Source of the DNA: Stutzerimonas kunmingensis
GTDB taxonomy: Bacteria > Pseudomonadota > Gammaproteobacteria > Pseudomonadales > Pseudomonadaceae
NCBI RefSeq assembly: GCF_002929225.1
Contig: NZ_PISM01000014.1
Span: 186,001-250,000, forward strand
DNA length: 64,000 bases
Direction of reading: 5' to 3'
Numbering within the stretch: position 1 is the stretch's first letter; every line of letters begins with the position of its first letter. The notes beneath the pieces were generated by a model. The model worked only from the letters and a program-made list of their open reading frames with translations. It ran no database searches and was not told where the DNA came from. Position numbers and translations under genes: made by a program. Shown here piece by piece: positions 33,483-41,622 of the stretch.

Positions 33483-34726
33483 AGCGACTCTCCGAAGGCG
33501 GCGGCGACGCGCAACGCGCTGACCACACCGTCCTCGTGGAAGCCATTGCCCCAGTAGGCACCACAAAAGTAGCTGTGCCGGGCGCCGAGGAGTTCGTCGG
33601 CACGGGTCTGCGCGTCGATGCCGGCCAGGCTGTACTGCGGGTGGGCGTAGGAGAAGCGCGCGAGGATCAGGTCCGGATCGATCGCTTCGCTCTGGTTGAG
33701 GCTGACGCAGAAGGTTTCCGGCGACTCGATGCCCTGCAGGATGTTCATGTTGTAGGTCACCGCGGCCTGCTGCGTGGTCGGCCCACCGAGGCGGTAGTTC
33801 CAGCTGGCCCAGGCGCGGCGACGCTTGGGCAGCAGGCGCGTATCGGTGTGCAGCACCACGTCGTTTGCGGCGTAGCCGATGGCTCCGAGGATCTCTCGTT
33901 CGACCCGGCTCGGTTCGGCCAGCAGGCTCAGCGCCTGGTCGCTGTGACAGGCGAAGATCACCTTGTCGAAACGCTCGGCACCGGCCGGGCTCTGGATCGT
34001 TACGCCGTGCTCATCGCGCAGCACCTCGAACACCGGGCAGTTGAGACGGATGTGCTGGCTGAAACCCCGCGTCAGTGGCGATACATAGGCGCTGGAGCCG
34101 CCTTCGACGACGTACCACTGTGGGCGATCGCTCACCGACAGCAGCCCGTGGTTCTTGAAGAAGCGGATGAAGAATTCCACCGGGAATTCCAGCATGTCGG
34201 CCAGCGACATCGACCAGATCGCTGCGCCCATCGGCACGATGTAGTGATCGATGAAGCGCTGGCTGTAGCGGCCCAGCTTGAGGTAGGTACCCAGGGTGAC
34301 GTGGGCACCGAGGCGACCGTGCTTGTAGTCGTCAAGCGCTTCGCGGTTGAAGCGCAGGATGTCGCGGATCATGCCCCAGAAGGGCGGCGAGAGTAGGTTG
34401 CTGCGCTGGGCGAACAGGGTGTTGAGGTCGTGGCCGTTGTATTCCAGGTCGCTGCGCGGGTCGCTCACCGAAAAGCTCATTTCGGTCGGCTTGTAGCGCA
34501 CCCCGATTTTGTCCAGCAACTTGATGAAGTTGGGGTAGGTCCAGTCATTGAAGACGATGAAGCCGGTGTCCACCGCGTAGTCCCGGCCGTGCAGGCGGAA
34601 GTCCACGGTATGGGTGTGGCCGCCGATCCAGCTGGCCGATTCGAACACCGCGACCTGGTGCTGACGGGACAGCAGATGCGCACAGGTAAGTCCGGCAATA
34701 CCGCTGCCGATGATGGCGATTTTCAT
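33479..34726 (-). CDS. FAD-dependent oxidoreductase, amine oxidase/desaturase-like
   Basis: A 415-residue flavoprotein. The dinucleotide-binding motif IAIIGSGIAGLTCAHLL is at the N-terminus, followed by ESASWIGGHTHTVDF. YVVEGGSSAYVSPL and the C-terminal FCGAYWGNGFHEDGVVSAL match the NAD(P)-binding, phytoene-desaturase-like proteins found beside Cfa enzymes. Likely role is oxidation of a modified acyl chain. GGAAGGA precedes ATG 34726. A longer frame upstream is a shadow of the SDR gene. Confidence 0.9.
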   Translation of the reverse strand: MKIAIIGSGIAGLTCAHLLSRQHQVAVFESASWIGGHTHTVDFRLHGRDYAVDTGFIVFNDWTYPNFIKLLDKIGVRYKPTEMSFSVSDPRSDLEYNGHDLNTLFAQRSNLLSPPFWGMIRDILRFNREALDDYKHGRLGAHVTLGTYLKLGRYSQRFIDHYIVPMGAAIWSMSLADMLEFPVEFFIRFFKNHGLLSVSDRPQWYVVEGGSSAYVSPLTRGFSQHIRLNCPVFEVLRDEHGVTIQSPAGAERFDKVIFACHSDQALSLLAEPSRVEREILGAIGYAANDVVLHTDTRLLPKRRRAWASWNYRLGGPTTQQAAVTYNMNILQGIESPETFCVSLNQSEAIDPDLILARFSYAHPQYSLAGIDAQTRADELLGARHSYFCGAYWGNGFHEDGVVSALRVAAAFGESL

Positions 34727-34728
34727 GG

Positions 34729-35496
34729 TTATCCTTCCTTGAGAGGCGTGCGCGCCAGTCGCCGGCCGAGGGCGAATTGCAGGCGTGCGGGCAGCAGTGA
34801 GAGCAGGCGCAGCACAGAGATGAACGGCGCCGGAAACGCGATGTGCAGCGGGCGGCGTTCCAGCCGTCGGGCGATCTGCCGTGCGGCCTTGTCCGCCGGC
34901 CAGCTCATTGGCATGGGAAAGTTGTTGCGACGGGTCAGCGGTGTGTCGACGAACCCCGGGCTGACGAGGGTGACGTCGATGCCTTCGTTGGCCAGATCCA
35001 GACGCAGCGATTCGAGCAGGTAGCGCAGCGCCGCCTTGGATGCGCCGTAGGCCCCGGCACGCGGCAGCGGCAGCCAGGTCACCGAGCTGCCGACGCCGAC
35101 CAGATGCGGGCGCACCCCTTGGCGCAGCAGTGGCAGTGCCGCCTCGATGCAGTAGCCGACGGCGAGCACGTTGGCGCCCATCACGCGCTCCAGCAGCGCC
35201 GCGTCGAATCGGCCGGCATCGATGTATTCGCAGGTGCCGGCATTGAGGATTACGCTGTCCAGCGCGCCCCATTGCGTCTGGATGGCGGCGCCGATGTCGC
35301 GCACCTGTTCGCTGTCTGTGAGATCGCCGGGCAGCACCAGCACACGCCCCGGGTAGCGACGGGCAAAGGCCTGCAGCGGCTCGGCGCGGCGTGCCGACAG
35401 CGCCAGGCAGTGCCCGTCGGCGAGCAGCTGACGCGCCAGCTCCAGGCCGATGCCACTGCTGGCGCCAGTCAGCCAGATACGTCGCGAGAGGTTCAC
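34729..35496 (-). CDS. Short-chain dehydrogenase/reductase
   Basis: A 255-residue classical SDR. Cofactor motif is TGASSGIGLELA, with VILNAGTCEY, the catalytic Ser in GVGSSVTWLPLP and YGASKAALRY. The C-terminal LSLLPARLQFALG is hydrophobic and could associate with the membrane. GTG 35496 overlaps the upstream stop (GTGA). Substrate is unknown; the operon suggests a lipid or pigment. Confidence 0.9.
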   Translation of the reverse strand: MNLSRRIWLTGASSGIGLELARQLLADGHCLALSARRAEPLQAFARRYPGRVLVLPGDLTDSEQVRDIGAAIQTQWGALDSVILNAGTCEYIDAGRFDAALLERVMGANVLAVGYCIEAALPLLRQGVRPHLVGVGSSVTWLPLPRAGAYGASKAALRYLLESLRLDLANEGIDVTLVSPGFVDTPLTRRNNFPMPMSWPADKAARQIARRLERRPLHIAFPAPFISVLRLLSLLPARLQFALGRRLARTPLKEG

Positions 35497-35921
35497 GCGA
35501 GCCTCCGCTGCAGCCAGCGAATGGCCGCACCGAGCAGGGGCACATGCTGATAGAGCAGGGCACCGGCATCGAAGTAGTCGCGGTGGCGGACGACCTTGCC
35601 GGCGCCGTTCCAGCGCAGCAGCGAGCAGCCTTCGAGGCTGATCAGCTTGCCGCCGTTCAGCCGCGGATGTCGGTAACTCATGATCCAGCGCAGATAGCCC
35701 TGGCCGTCGCATACCTCGTCGTGGCTGATGAATTCGAAGTGCAGATGTTCGACGTTGGCGTACAGCTCGCTGAAATAGCGCTCCAGCTCGACGAGCCCGC
35801 AGACCTCATGCAGCGGGTCGGTGAAGTGCACGTCGGCGCTGTAGAGGTCGCGCAGGCGGTCGAGATTGCTCGCGTCGAGGCGGGCGAACTCGCAGGCGAA
35901 GGACTGCAGGAAGCCGCTCAT
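35493..35921 (-). CDS. NTF2/SnoaL-like protein
   Basis: A 142-residue single-domain protein of the NTF2-like fold, recognised by LDRLRDLYSADVHFTDPLHEVCGLVELERYF and HDEVCDGQGYLRWIMSY. These can be small enzymes or ligand-binding proteins. It overlaps phrB (ATGA at 35918-35921) and the SDR gene. A protein of this type is a usual member of the photolyase/Cfa cluster. Confidence 0.85.
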   Translation of the reverse strand: MSGFLQSFACEFARLDASNLDRLRDLYSADVHFTDPLHEVCGLVELERYFSELYANVEHLHFEFISHDEVCDGQGYLRWIMSYRHPRLNGGKLISLEGCSLLRWNGAGKVVRHRDYFDAGALLYQHVPLLGAAIRWLQRRLA

Positions 35922-37348
35922 GCTTGCGCATCCGGCAGGTTGCGGAAGGCATCCAGCGCCCGCGCCCGGCTGGCGCCGAGGTCGACGATGGGGGCGGGGT
36001 ACTCGGTTACGCCGAACAGGCTGCGGTGCGCCGACGGGTTATGCACGTCGCGCCTGCTCAGGTGCTGCAGCTCGGGAAGCCAGCGGCGCAGGAACTGCCC
36101 GTCCGGGTCGAAGCGTTGCGACTGGCTGATCGGATTGAACAGGCGGAAGTAGGGCACCGAATCCGTGCCGGTGGACGCGCTCCATTGCCAGCCGCCATTG
36201 TTGGCGGCCAAGTCGCCGTCGATCAGGTGACGCATGAACCAGCGCTCGCCCTCACGCCAGTCGATCAGCAGGTTCTTGCTGAGGAACATGGCGACGACCA
36301 TGCGCAGACGGTTGTGCATCCAGCCGGTTTCCTGCATCTGGCGCATGGCCGCATCGATGATCGGAAAGCCAGTGCGGCCCTGCTGCCATGCTTCCAGCTC
36401 GTACGGCGCGCGCCGCCAGGGCAGTGCCTCGGTTTCCGGGCGGAAGGCGCGGTACATGGACACCCGCGGATAGCCGACCAGGATGTGCTTGTAGAACTCG
36501 CGCCAGAGCAGTTCGTTGATCCAGGTGGTGACGCCGGTGCTGCCGCTGTCCAGCTCGCCCTGGTTGTAGCCAAGCGCCGCGTGCAGGCACTGGCGGATGG
36601 AAATGACACCGGCGGCGAGGTAGGCCGACAGCTGGCTGGTGCCGGGCTCGGCGGGCAGGTCGCGGCGCTGGTGGTATTCGTTCAGGTCATCTTCGACGAA
36701 CGCTGCCAGGCGGCGTTGGGCGAAGGCTTCGCCGGCTGGCCAGAGCGCGCGCAGATAGTCCGTGGGTCGCGGAAAGCCGGTGACCGTCGTGGGTATCGGG
36801 TCACTGGTGATACCCAGCGGCGCCTGGGCCGCAGGCACCGGCTCGCAGGCTGGCAGCGATACGCTCAGGTGGGCGAGGCACGCCTTGCGGAACTGGCTGA
36901 ACACCTTGAAGTAGCTGCCCGACTGCGTCCGTACGCTACCCGGAGTGAACAGCAGCTGGTCGAGATAGCCGCGCACGCTGATGCCGGCCGCTTCCAGATG
37001 CGTGGTAACTGCCCGATCGCGGCGCTGCTCGTTTACCCCGTACTCGTCGTTGTAATGCAGCCGCTGCACGCCCTGTTCGCGGCAGACCTTCAGCAGCGCG
37101 TCGGGTACCGCCTGCCAATCATCGACCTCGCGAATCAGCAGCGGAACGTTGAGCGCGCCGAGCCGCGTCGACAGCTCGGCGAGGTTACGCAGCCAGAAGT
37201 TGACTTTGCACGGCGCATCGTCGTGGGCGAGCCATTGCCCCGGAGTGACCAGATACAGCGCCACGGTAGGGCCGCAAGCCATCGCAGCTGCGAGGGCGGT
37301 GTTGTCGCTTGTGCGCAGATCGCTGCGCAGCCAGAGCAGCTGGGTCAT
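35918..37348 (-). CDS. phrB: Deoxyribodipyrimidine photolyase (CPD class I)
   Basis: A 476-residue light-driven repair enzyme for cyclobutane pyrimidine dimers. The antenna domain begins LLWLRSDLRTSDN. The FAD domain contains TSQLSAYLAAGVIS, ELLWREFYKHIL, WMHNRLRMVVAMFLSKNLL and DLAANNGGWQWSASTGTD, with the Trp electron-transfer residues and the FAD-facing Asn. It overlaps the MerR gene stop and the NTF2 start. Confidence 0.95.
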   Translation of the reverse strand: MTQLLWLRSDLRTSDNTALAAAMACGPTVALYLVTPGQWLAHDDAPCKVNFWLRNLAELSTRLGALNVPLLIREVDDWQAVPDALLKVCREQGVQRLHYNDEYGVNEQRRDRAVTTHLEAAGISVRGYLDQLLFTPGSVRTQSGSYFKVFSQFRKACLAHLSVSLPACEPVPAAQAPLGITSDPIPTTVTGFPRPTDYLRALWPAGEAFAQRRLAAFVEDDLNEYHQRRDLPAEPGTSQLSAYLAAGVISIRQCLHAALGYNQGELDSGSTGVTTWINELLWREFYKHILVGYPRVSMYRAFRPETEALPWRRAPYELEAWQQGRTGFPIIDAAMRQMQETGWMHNRLRMVVAMFLSKNLLIDWREGERWFMRHLIDGDLAANNGGWQWSASTGTDSVPYFRLFNPISQSQRFDPDGQFLRRWLPELQHLSRRDVHNPSAHRSLFGVTEYPAPIVDLGASRARALDAFRNLPDAQA

Positions 37349-38280
37349 GACGCACTCCCTTCGCTACCGGGCAGCAGGCCGGCGCCATGCAGTTGCTGCA
37401 GGGCGCCGAGGGGACCCTCAGCGAGCATCAGCCCGCGATGTCGGTGCAGCTCGGGTGCATGGATATGAACGGCCGGCCCGGCCACACAGAGCGGCGCGAC
37501 GCTTTGCTCGATCAGACGCGGCAGGTCGCGTTGCAGGCAGTTGCCCGGCAGGCTGTTGCTCGCATAGAGCAACAGGGCGCGCGGCAGGATGCGCTCCATC
37601 GCCAGGTTCAGCTCGTTTAGCGGTACCGGCCACTCGACGACTTCAACTGGGCAGTCGGTGCTGGAGACGAGCCAGGCGGTCAACCACAGACCGGGCGCGA
37701 AGGACTCGTTATCCAGATTGGCGAGCAACAGCGGACGCCCGACCTGCTGCCGGTTGTTGAAATAGATGCGCGTCGCCAGTTTGCTGCGCAGCCAGGAATG
37801 AACCAGCGCCCGCTCCACCGCTGCACCGTACTGGCCCTGCCAGCGCTGTTCGAGTGCCTCGAGCAGCGGATGCAGCAGGTGCTGGCAGAGCGTGCGCGGC
37901 GGATACAGCGCCATGGCCCGGTTGAAGGCATCGTCCAGGCGTCGTTCGCTGAGGCGGTCGATGGCCTGCAGCAGCTCTTCGAGCAGCTCCGACCACTGGT
38001 TCTGCCTGGGCAGCTCCGGCGGCGTGGTGGTGTCCAGCAGCGGCTTGATCTGGCTGACCGAAACGCCGCGATTGAGCCAGGTGAGGATGTCGCGGATGCG
38101 CTGGATATGTGCTTCTTCGTACAGCCGATGACCCTTGGGCGTGCGCAGCGGGACGATCAGCCCGTAACGGCGCTCCCAGGCACGCAGGGTCACGGCGTTA
38201 ACGCCGGTGATGCGCGCCACTTCGCGGATCGGCAGGAGGCCGTCGGCCGTCAGCTGCGTCAGGTCCGTTGATTCATTCAT
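37345..38280 (-). CDS. MerR-family regulator of the LitR/CarH (PplR) type
   Basis: A 311-residue regulator. The N-terminal MerR domain is LLPIREVARITGVNAVTLRAWERRYGL. The C-terminal 200 residues have the helical-bundle plus Rossmann layout of cobalamin-binding LitR/CarH. The B12-ligand motif DxHxxG is missing, the expected place reading LDNESFAPG. That fits class II LitR (PplR) proteins, which act with LOV photoreceptors rather than B12. It begins 2 bp after the DUF523 gene. Probable role is repression of the operon in the dark. Confidence 0.85.
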   Translation of the reverse strand: MNESTDLTQLTADGLLPIREVARITGVNAVTLRAWERRYGLIVPLRTPKGHRLYEEAHIQRIRDILTWLNRGVSVSQIKPLLDTTTPPELPRQNQWSELLEELLQAIDRLSERRLDDAFNRAMALYPPRTLCQHLLHPLLEALEQRWQGQYGAAVERALVHSWLRSKLATRIYFNNRQQVGRPLLLANLDNESFAPGLWLTAWLVSSTDCPVEVVEWPVPLNELNLAMERILPRALLLYASNSLPGNCLQRDLPRLIEQSVAPLCVAGPAVHIHAPELHRHRGLMLAEGPLGALQQLHGAGLLPGSEGSAS

Positions 38281-38282
38281 GT

Positions 38283-39242
38283 TCAGATTCCGTTGCGCAG
38301 GCTGAGGGTTTCGGGATGCGGCTGCATGTAGGCCTGGCGTGCGACGTAATGATCGGGATGCCGACGGAAGTGGTGCTTGAGCAGGGTCAGCGGCACCACC
38401 AGCGGAATGACGCCGGCGCGATACTGATCGATGAGGTGGCGCATCTCGCGGCGGTCCTCTGCGCCAAGCGCGTCCTTGAGGTAACCGCTCAGATGCAGCA
38501 GCACGTTGCAGTGCGTACCGCGGGTGGCCGGCTTCTTCAGCGCCTGCATCAGCTGGCTGAAGTACTGCGGTGCGAACTCCTCCAGCGAGTGTTCCGCCAG
38601 TTGCGCGACCAGCCGGCCGAGCACCTTGTACTGCAGCGGGTTGCTCGCCATCAGCTGGTACTTGTAGCGCGAGTGGAAATCGACGATGGCCCGGCGGCTG
38701 AGGCCGGCCTGGCGCAGGCGCTGCCAGTCGGCATGGGCATAGACGCGGGTGAGAAAGTTTTCGCGCAGCACGGCATCGTTCAGTCGACCGTCCTCTTCGA
38801 CCGGCAGATCCGGACAGGCCTGCATCAGCGCCTGGGCGAACACGCCGCTACCACCTCCGGGCTGGGTATGGCCGTTGGCGGCATAGACCTTGACCCGCTC
38901 CATGCCGCAGGACGGCGACTTCTGCATAAGGATGTAGCCGTTGATGTCGTGCAACTGCCCGGCGATCTGCCGACCGTATGCGGCGAGGGCTTCGGTGACG
39001 TCCAGCTCGGGACGTACGGTGCCGACGGCCTTTGGTGCGTCGGTGTCGCCGACCAGGCGGATCGGCTCGCGAGGTGTGCCAAGGCCGATGGCAACCTCCG
39101 GGCACACCGGCACGAACTCGAAGTGCTGCGCCAGGGTCTCGCTGCACAGGCGCGATTCCTTGTGGCCACCGTTGAAACGCACCGGATTACCAAGCAGGCA
39201 GGCGCTGATTCCAATCTTGGGCGTGGGGAGCTTGGTGTGCAT
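38283..39242 (-). CDS. DUF523/DUF1722 (YbgA-type) protein
   Basis: A 319-residue two-domain protein. DUF523 covers about 8-150, with IGISACLLGNPVRFNGGHK, VCPEVAIGLGTPREPIRL and LMQKSPSCGMERVKVY. DUF1722 covers about 190-310, with FHSRYKYQLMASNPLQYKVLG. Cysteines at CLLG, VCPE and SCG could bind a cluster or metal. It heads the eight-gene operon. ATG 39242 was chosen with GAGG upstream; starting at 39296 or 39365 would put the TGTACA operators inside the gene. Confidence 0.88.
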   Translation of the reverse strand: MHTKLPTPKIGISACLLGNPVRFNGGHKESRLCSETLAQHFEFVPVCPEVAIGLGTPREPIRLVGDTDAPKAVGTVRPELDVTEALAAYGRQIAGQLHDINGYILMQKSPSCGMERVKVYAANGHTQPGGGSGVFAQALMQACPDLPVEEDGRLNDAVLRENFLTRVYAHADWQRLRQAGLSRRAIVDFHSRYKYQLMASNPLQYKVLGRLVAQLAEHSLEEFAPQYFSQLMQALKKPATRGTHCNVLLHLSGYLKDALGAEDRREMRHLIDQYRAGVIPLVVPLTLLKHHFRRHPDHYVARQAYMQPHPETLSLRNGI

Positions 39243-39258
39243 GATGGCGACCTCGTCT

Positions 39259-39354
39259 TGTACAAGTTGGGTTTCTGTACAACTTGTGGTCATCATAATC
39301 GCGGTGTTGTACAAGTCAATACAGAATGTACAACTAAGTGCATAATCCTGTACA
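39259..39354 (-). promoter_or_regulatory. Cluster of five TGTACA boxes (LitR/PplR-type operators)
   Basis: Exact TGTACA occurs at 39259, 39276, 39308, 39327 and 39349. The first four form two similar pairs: TTGTACAAGT followed by TGTACAACT, repeated 49 bp apart. The P. putida PplR1 consensus is described as T(G/A)TACA-N12-TGTA(C/T)A. Spacers here are 11 and 13 bases inside the pairs, near but not equal to 12. The cluster directly precedes the operon encoding a PplR-like regulator and photolyase. A further TGTACG...TGTATA pair is at 39489-39513, before the plus-strand gene. Confidence 0.75.
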
Positions 39355-39573
39355 AATGTCGTCAACGAATGGCTTTGGATAGTTGCCGCTGCGTACGGAG
39401 GGGTTTTTGGTGGCTGAGCGATCTACCGCGTTTTTCGGCCGGCCTGATGTGCGCCAATGCCTCAGCCGAAGCGGTGGCGTGAAAATGCTGTACGGTTCAT
39501 GTGCCTGTGTATAGGTGTATGCTTTCAAGCAAGTCGTCATACCCGCGCAATGGCTGCGCGCCAGGAGCTCACC

Positions 39574-40476
39574 ATGAACATCTTGTTGACGGGCGGTACC
39601 GGGCTGATAGGGCGCGCGTTGTGTCGGCGCTGGCTGGCGGACGGGCATCGGCTATGGGTATGGAGCCGCACGCCGCAACGTGTTGCCGCGTTGTGTGGTG
39701 CCGAGGTGCAGGGTGTGGGCAGCTTGCAGCAGCTGGATGCCGTGGCGCTGGACGCGGTGGTCAATCTGGCCGGCGCCCCCATCGCCGATCGGCCATGGAC
39801 CAAGTCGCGCAAGGCGTTGCTATGGGACAGTCGGGTCAAGCTCACCGAACAGCTGGTCGAGTGGCTGGGCCGACGCGAGCAGAAACCGGCGCTGCTGATC
39901 TCCGGTTCCGCCGTGGGTTGGTACGGCGACGGCGGTGAGCACCGCCTGACCGAAGCCGATCAGCCGGTCTCCACCGATTTTGCCAGCCAGCTGTGCAATG
40001 CCTGGGAAGAGCGCGCGATGGAGGCGACAGTGCTGGGAATGCGTGTGGTGCTGGTGCGTACCGGGCTGGTGCTGGCGCGTGACGGCGGCTTTCTCCAGCG
40101 GTTGCTGCCGCCATTCAGGCTTGGTTTGGGCGGGCGCATCGGCGATGGTCGGCAATGGATGCCGTGGATTCATATCGAAGACCAAATCGCCCTGATTGAT
40201 TTTCTTCTGCGCCAGCCGGCGGCAAGCGGGCCTTACAATGCCTGTGCGCCGGCCCCGGTGCGCAACGTCGAGTTCACGCGCAGCCTTGGCCGCTGCCTGC
40301 ATCGCCCGACGGTATTGCCAGTCCCGGCAGCGGTGCTCAAGCCCCTGCTCGGCGAGTTGGCCGGGCTGTTGCTCGGGGGGCAACATGCGTTGCCGCAGAG
40401 GGCCGAGGCGGAAGGTTTCCGCTTCCGTTTCAACGATCTGGATTCAGCCCTGGCCGAGCTATTGACGCCCCCCTGA
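39574..40476 (+). CDS. TIGR01777-family NAD-dependent epimerase/dehydratase
   Basis: A 300-residue extended SDR-type protein. It begins [21 protein letters not shown] and has [38 protein letters not shown] and [11 protein letters not shown]. These are the marks of the YfcH/SulA-like family, whose substrate is unknown. AGGAG precedes ATG 39574. It lies 80 bp upstream of hemH on the same strand and diverges from the DUF523 operon across the TGTACA cluster. Confidence 0.9.
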   Translation: MNILLTGGTGLIGRALCRRWLADGHRLWVWSRTPQRVAALCGAEVQGVGSLQQLDAVALDAVVNLAGAPIADRPWTKSRKALLWDSRVKLTEQLVEWLGRREQKPALLISGSAVGWYGDGGEHRLTEADQPVSTDFASQLCNAWEERAMEATVLGMRVVLVRTGLVLARDGGFLQRLLPPFRLGLGGRIGDGRQWMPWIHIEDQIALIDFLLRQPAASGPYNACAPAPVRNVEFTRSLGRCLHRPTVLPVPAAVLKPLLGELAGLLLGGQHALPQRAEAEGFRFRFNDLDSALAELLTPP

Positions 40477-40556
40477 AGGGTGCGCCCTGTGTGAAAATAG
40501 CGCGCCCCCCGCTTGGGGTACGGCGCAACCTTAAAAACAGTAGTCAGGAAAGTTGC

Positions 40557-41582
40557 ATGACAGAGCAGGCGTTGTTGTTGGTCAATCTGGGTTCGCCGGC
40601 CTCCACGGAAGTCGCTGATGTACGCCGCTACCTCAACCAGTTTCTGATGGATCCGTACGTGATCGATCTGCCGTGGCCGTTGCGGCGCCTGCTGGTCTCG
40701 CTGATCTTGATCAAGCGCCCCGAGCAATCGGCGCATGCCTACGCCTCGATCTGGTGGCCGGAAGGTTCGCCGCTGGTGGTGCTGAGCCGCCGTCTGCACG
40801 AGGCGGTACGTCCGCACTGGACGCAGGGCCCGGTGGAGCTGGCGATGCGCTACGGCGAGCCCTCCATTGAGACCACGCTGACGCGTCTGGCCGGGCAGGG
40901 AATCACCCAGGTCACCCTGGCGCCGCTTTATCCGCAGTTCGCCGACAGCACCACGACGACGGTCATTCAGGAAGCGCGCCGGGTCATCCGCGAACGCGGA
41001 CTGTCTCTGCAGTTGTCGATCCTGCAGCCGTTCTACGACCAGCCGGAGTACCTCGACGCGCTGGCCGCCAGTGCCAGGCCGCATCTGCAACAGGATTTCG
41101 ATCATCTGCTGCTGAGTTTCCACGGGCTGCCCGAGCGTCACCTGCACAAGACCGATCCAACCGGCGCGCACTGCCTGAAGAGCGATGATTGCTGCCAGCG
41201 TGCCGAGGGCGAGGTACTCGCCAGCTGCTACCGCGCGCAGTGCATGCGCACCGCCGCCGGCTTCGCGGCGCAGGCCGGGTTGCGTGACGATCAGTGGTCG
41301 GTGTCTTTCCAGTCGCGCCTCGGCCGCGCCAAGTGGATCGAGCCCTACACCGAGACGCGTCTCGACGAGCTGGCGCAGCAGGGCGTGAAGAAGCTGCTGG
41401 TGATGTGCCCGGCCTTCGTCTCCGACTGCATCGAAACCCTCGAGGAGATCGGCGATCGCGGTCGTGAACAGTTCATCGAGGCGGGTGGCGAGGAACTGGT
41501 GCTGGTGCCCTGTCTGAATACCCACGAGGATTGGGTAAAGGCGCTGGTGACACTCTGCGGTCGCGCGCCTCTGGCGCTCTGA
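40557..41582 (+). CDS. hemH: Ferrochelatase
   Basis: A 341-residue enzyme inserting Fe2+ into protoporphyrin IX, the last step of haem synthesis. Motifs are [35 protein letters not shown] (catalytic His) and [14 protein letters not shown], plus the C-terminal [23 protein letters not shown] precedes ATG 40557. Sitting beside light-response genes makes sense because free porphyrins are phototoxic. Confidence 0.96.
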   Translation: MTEQALLLVNLGSPASTEVADVRRYLNQFLMDPYVIDLPWPLRRLLVSLILIKRPEQSAHAYASIWWPEGSPLVVLSRRLHEAVRPHWTQGPVELAMRYGEPSIETTLTRLAGQGITQVTLAPLYPQFADSTTTTVIQEARRVIRERGLSLQLSILQPFYDQPEYLDALAASARPHLQQDFDHLLLSFHGLPERHLHKTDPTGAHCLKSDDCCQRAEGEVLASCYRAQCMRTAAGFAAQAGLRDDQWSVSFQSRLGRAKWIEPYTETRLDELAQQGVKKLLVMCPAFVSDCIETLEEIGDRGREQFIEAGGEELVLVPCLNTHEDWVKALVTLCGRAPLAL

Positions 41583-41592
41583 CCGCAGGCGC

Positions 41593-41619
41593 GGGACGCA
41601 TCGCGCGGCGATGCGTCCC
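41593..41619. terminator. Hairpin between convergent hemH and GGDEF/EAL genes
   Basis: A 12-bp perfect stem (GGGACGCATCGC / GCGATGCGTCCC) with a 3-base loop fills the 40-bp gap between two convergent stop codons. No T-run follows on either strand, so it may act as a bidirectional but weak terminator or an RNA-stabilising end. Confidence 0.5.
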
Positions 41620-41622
41620 ACG

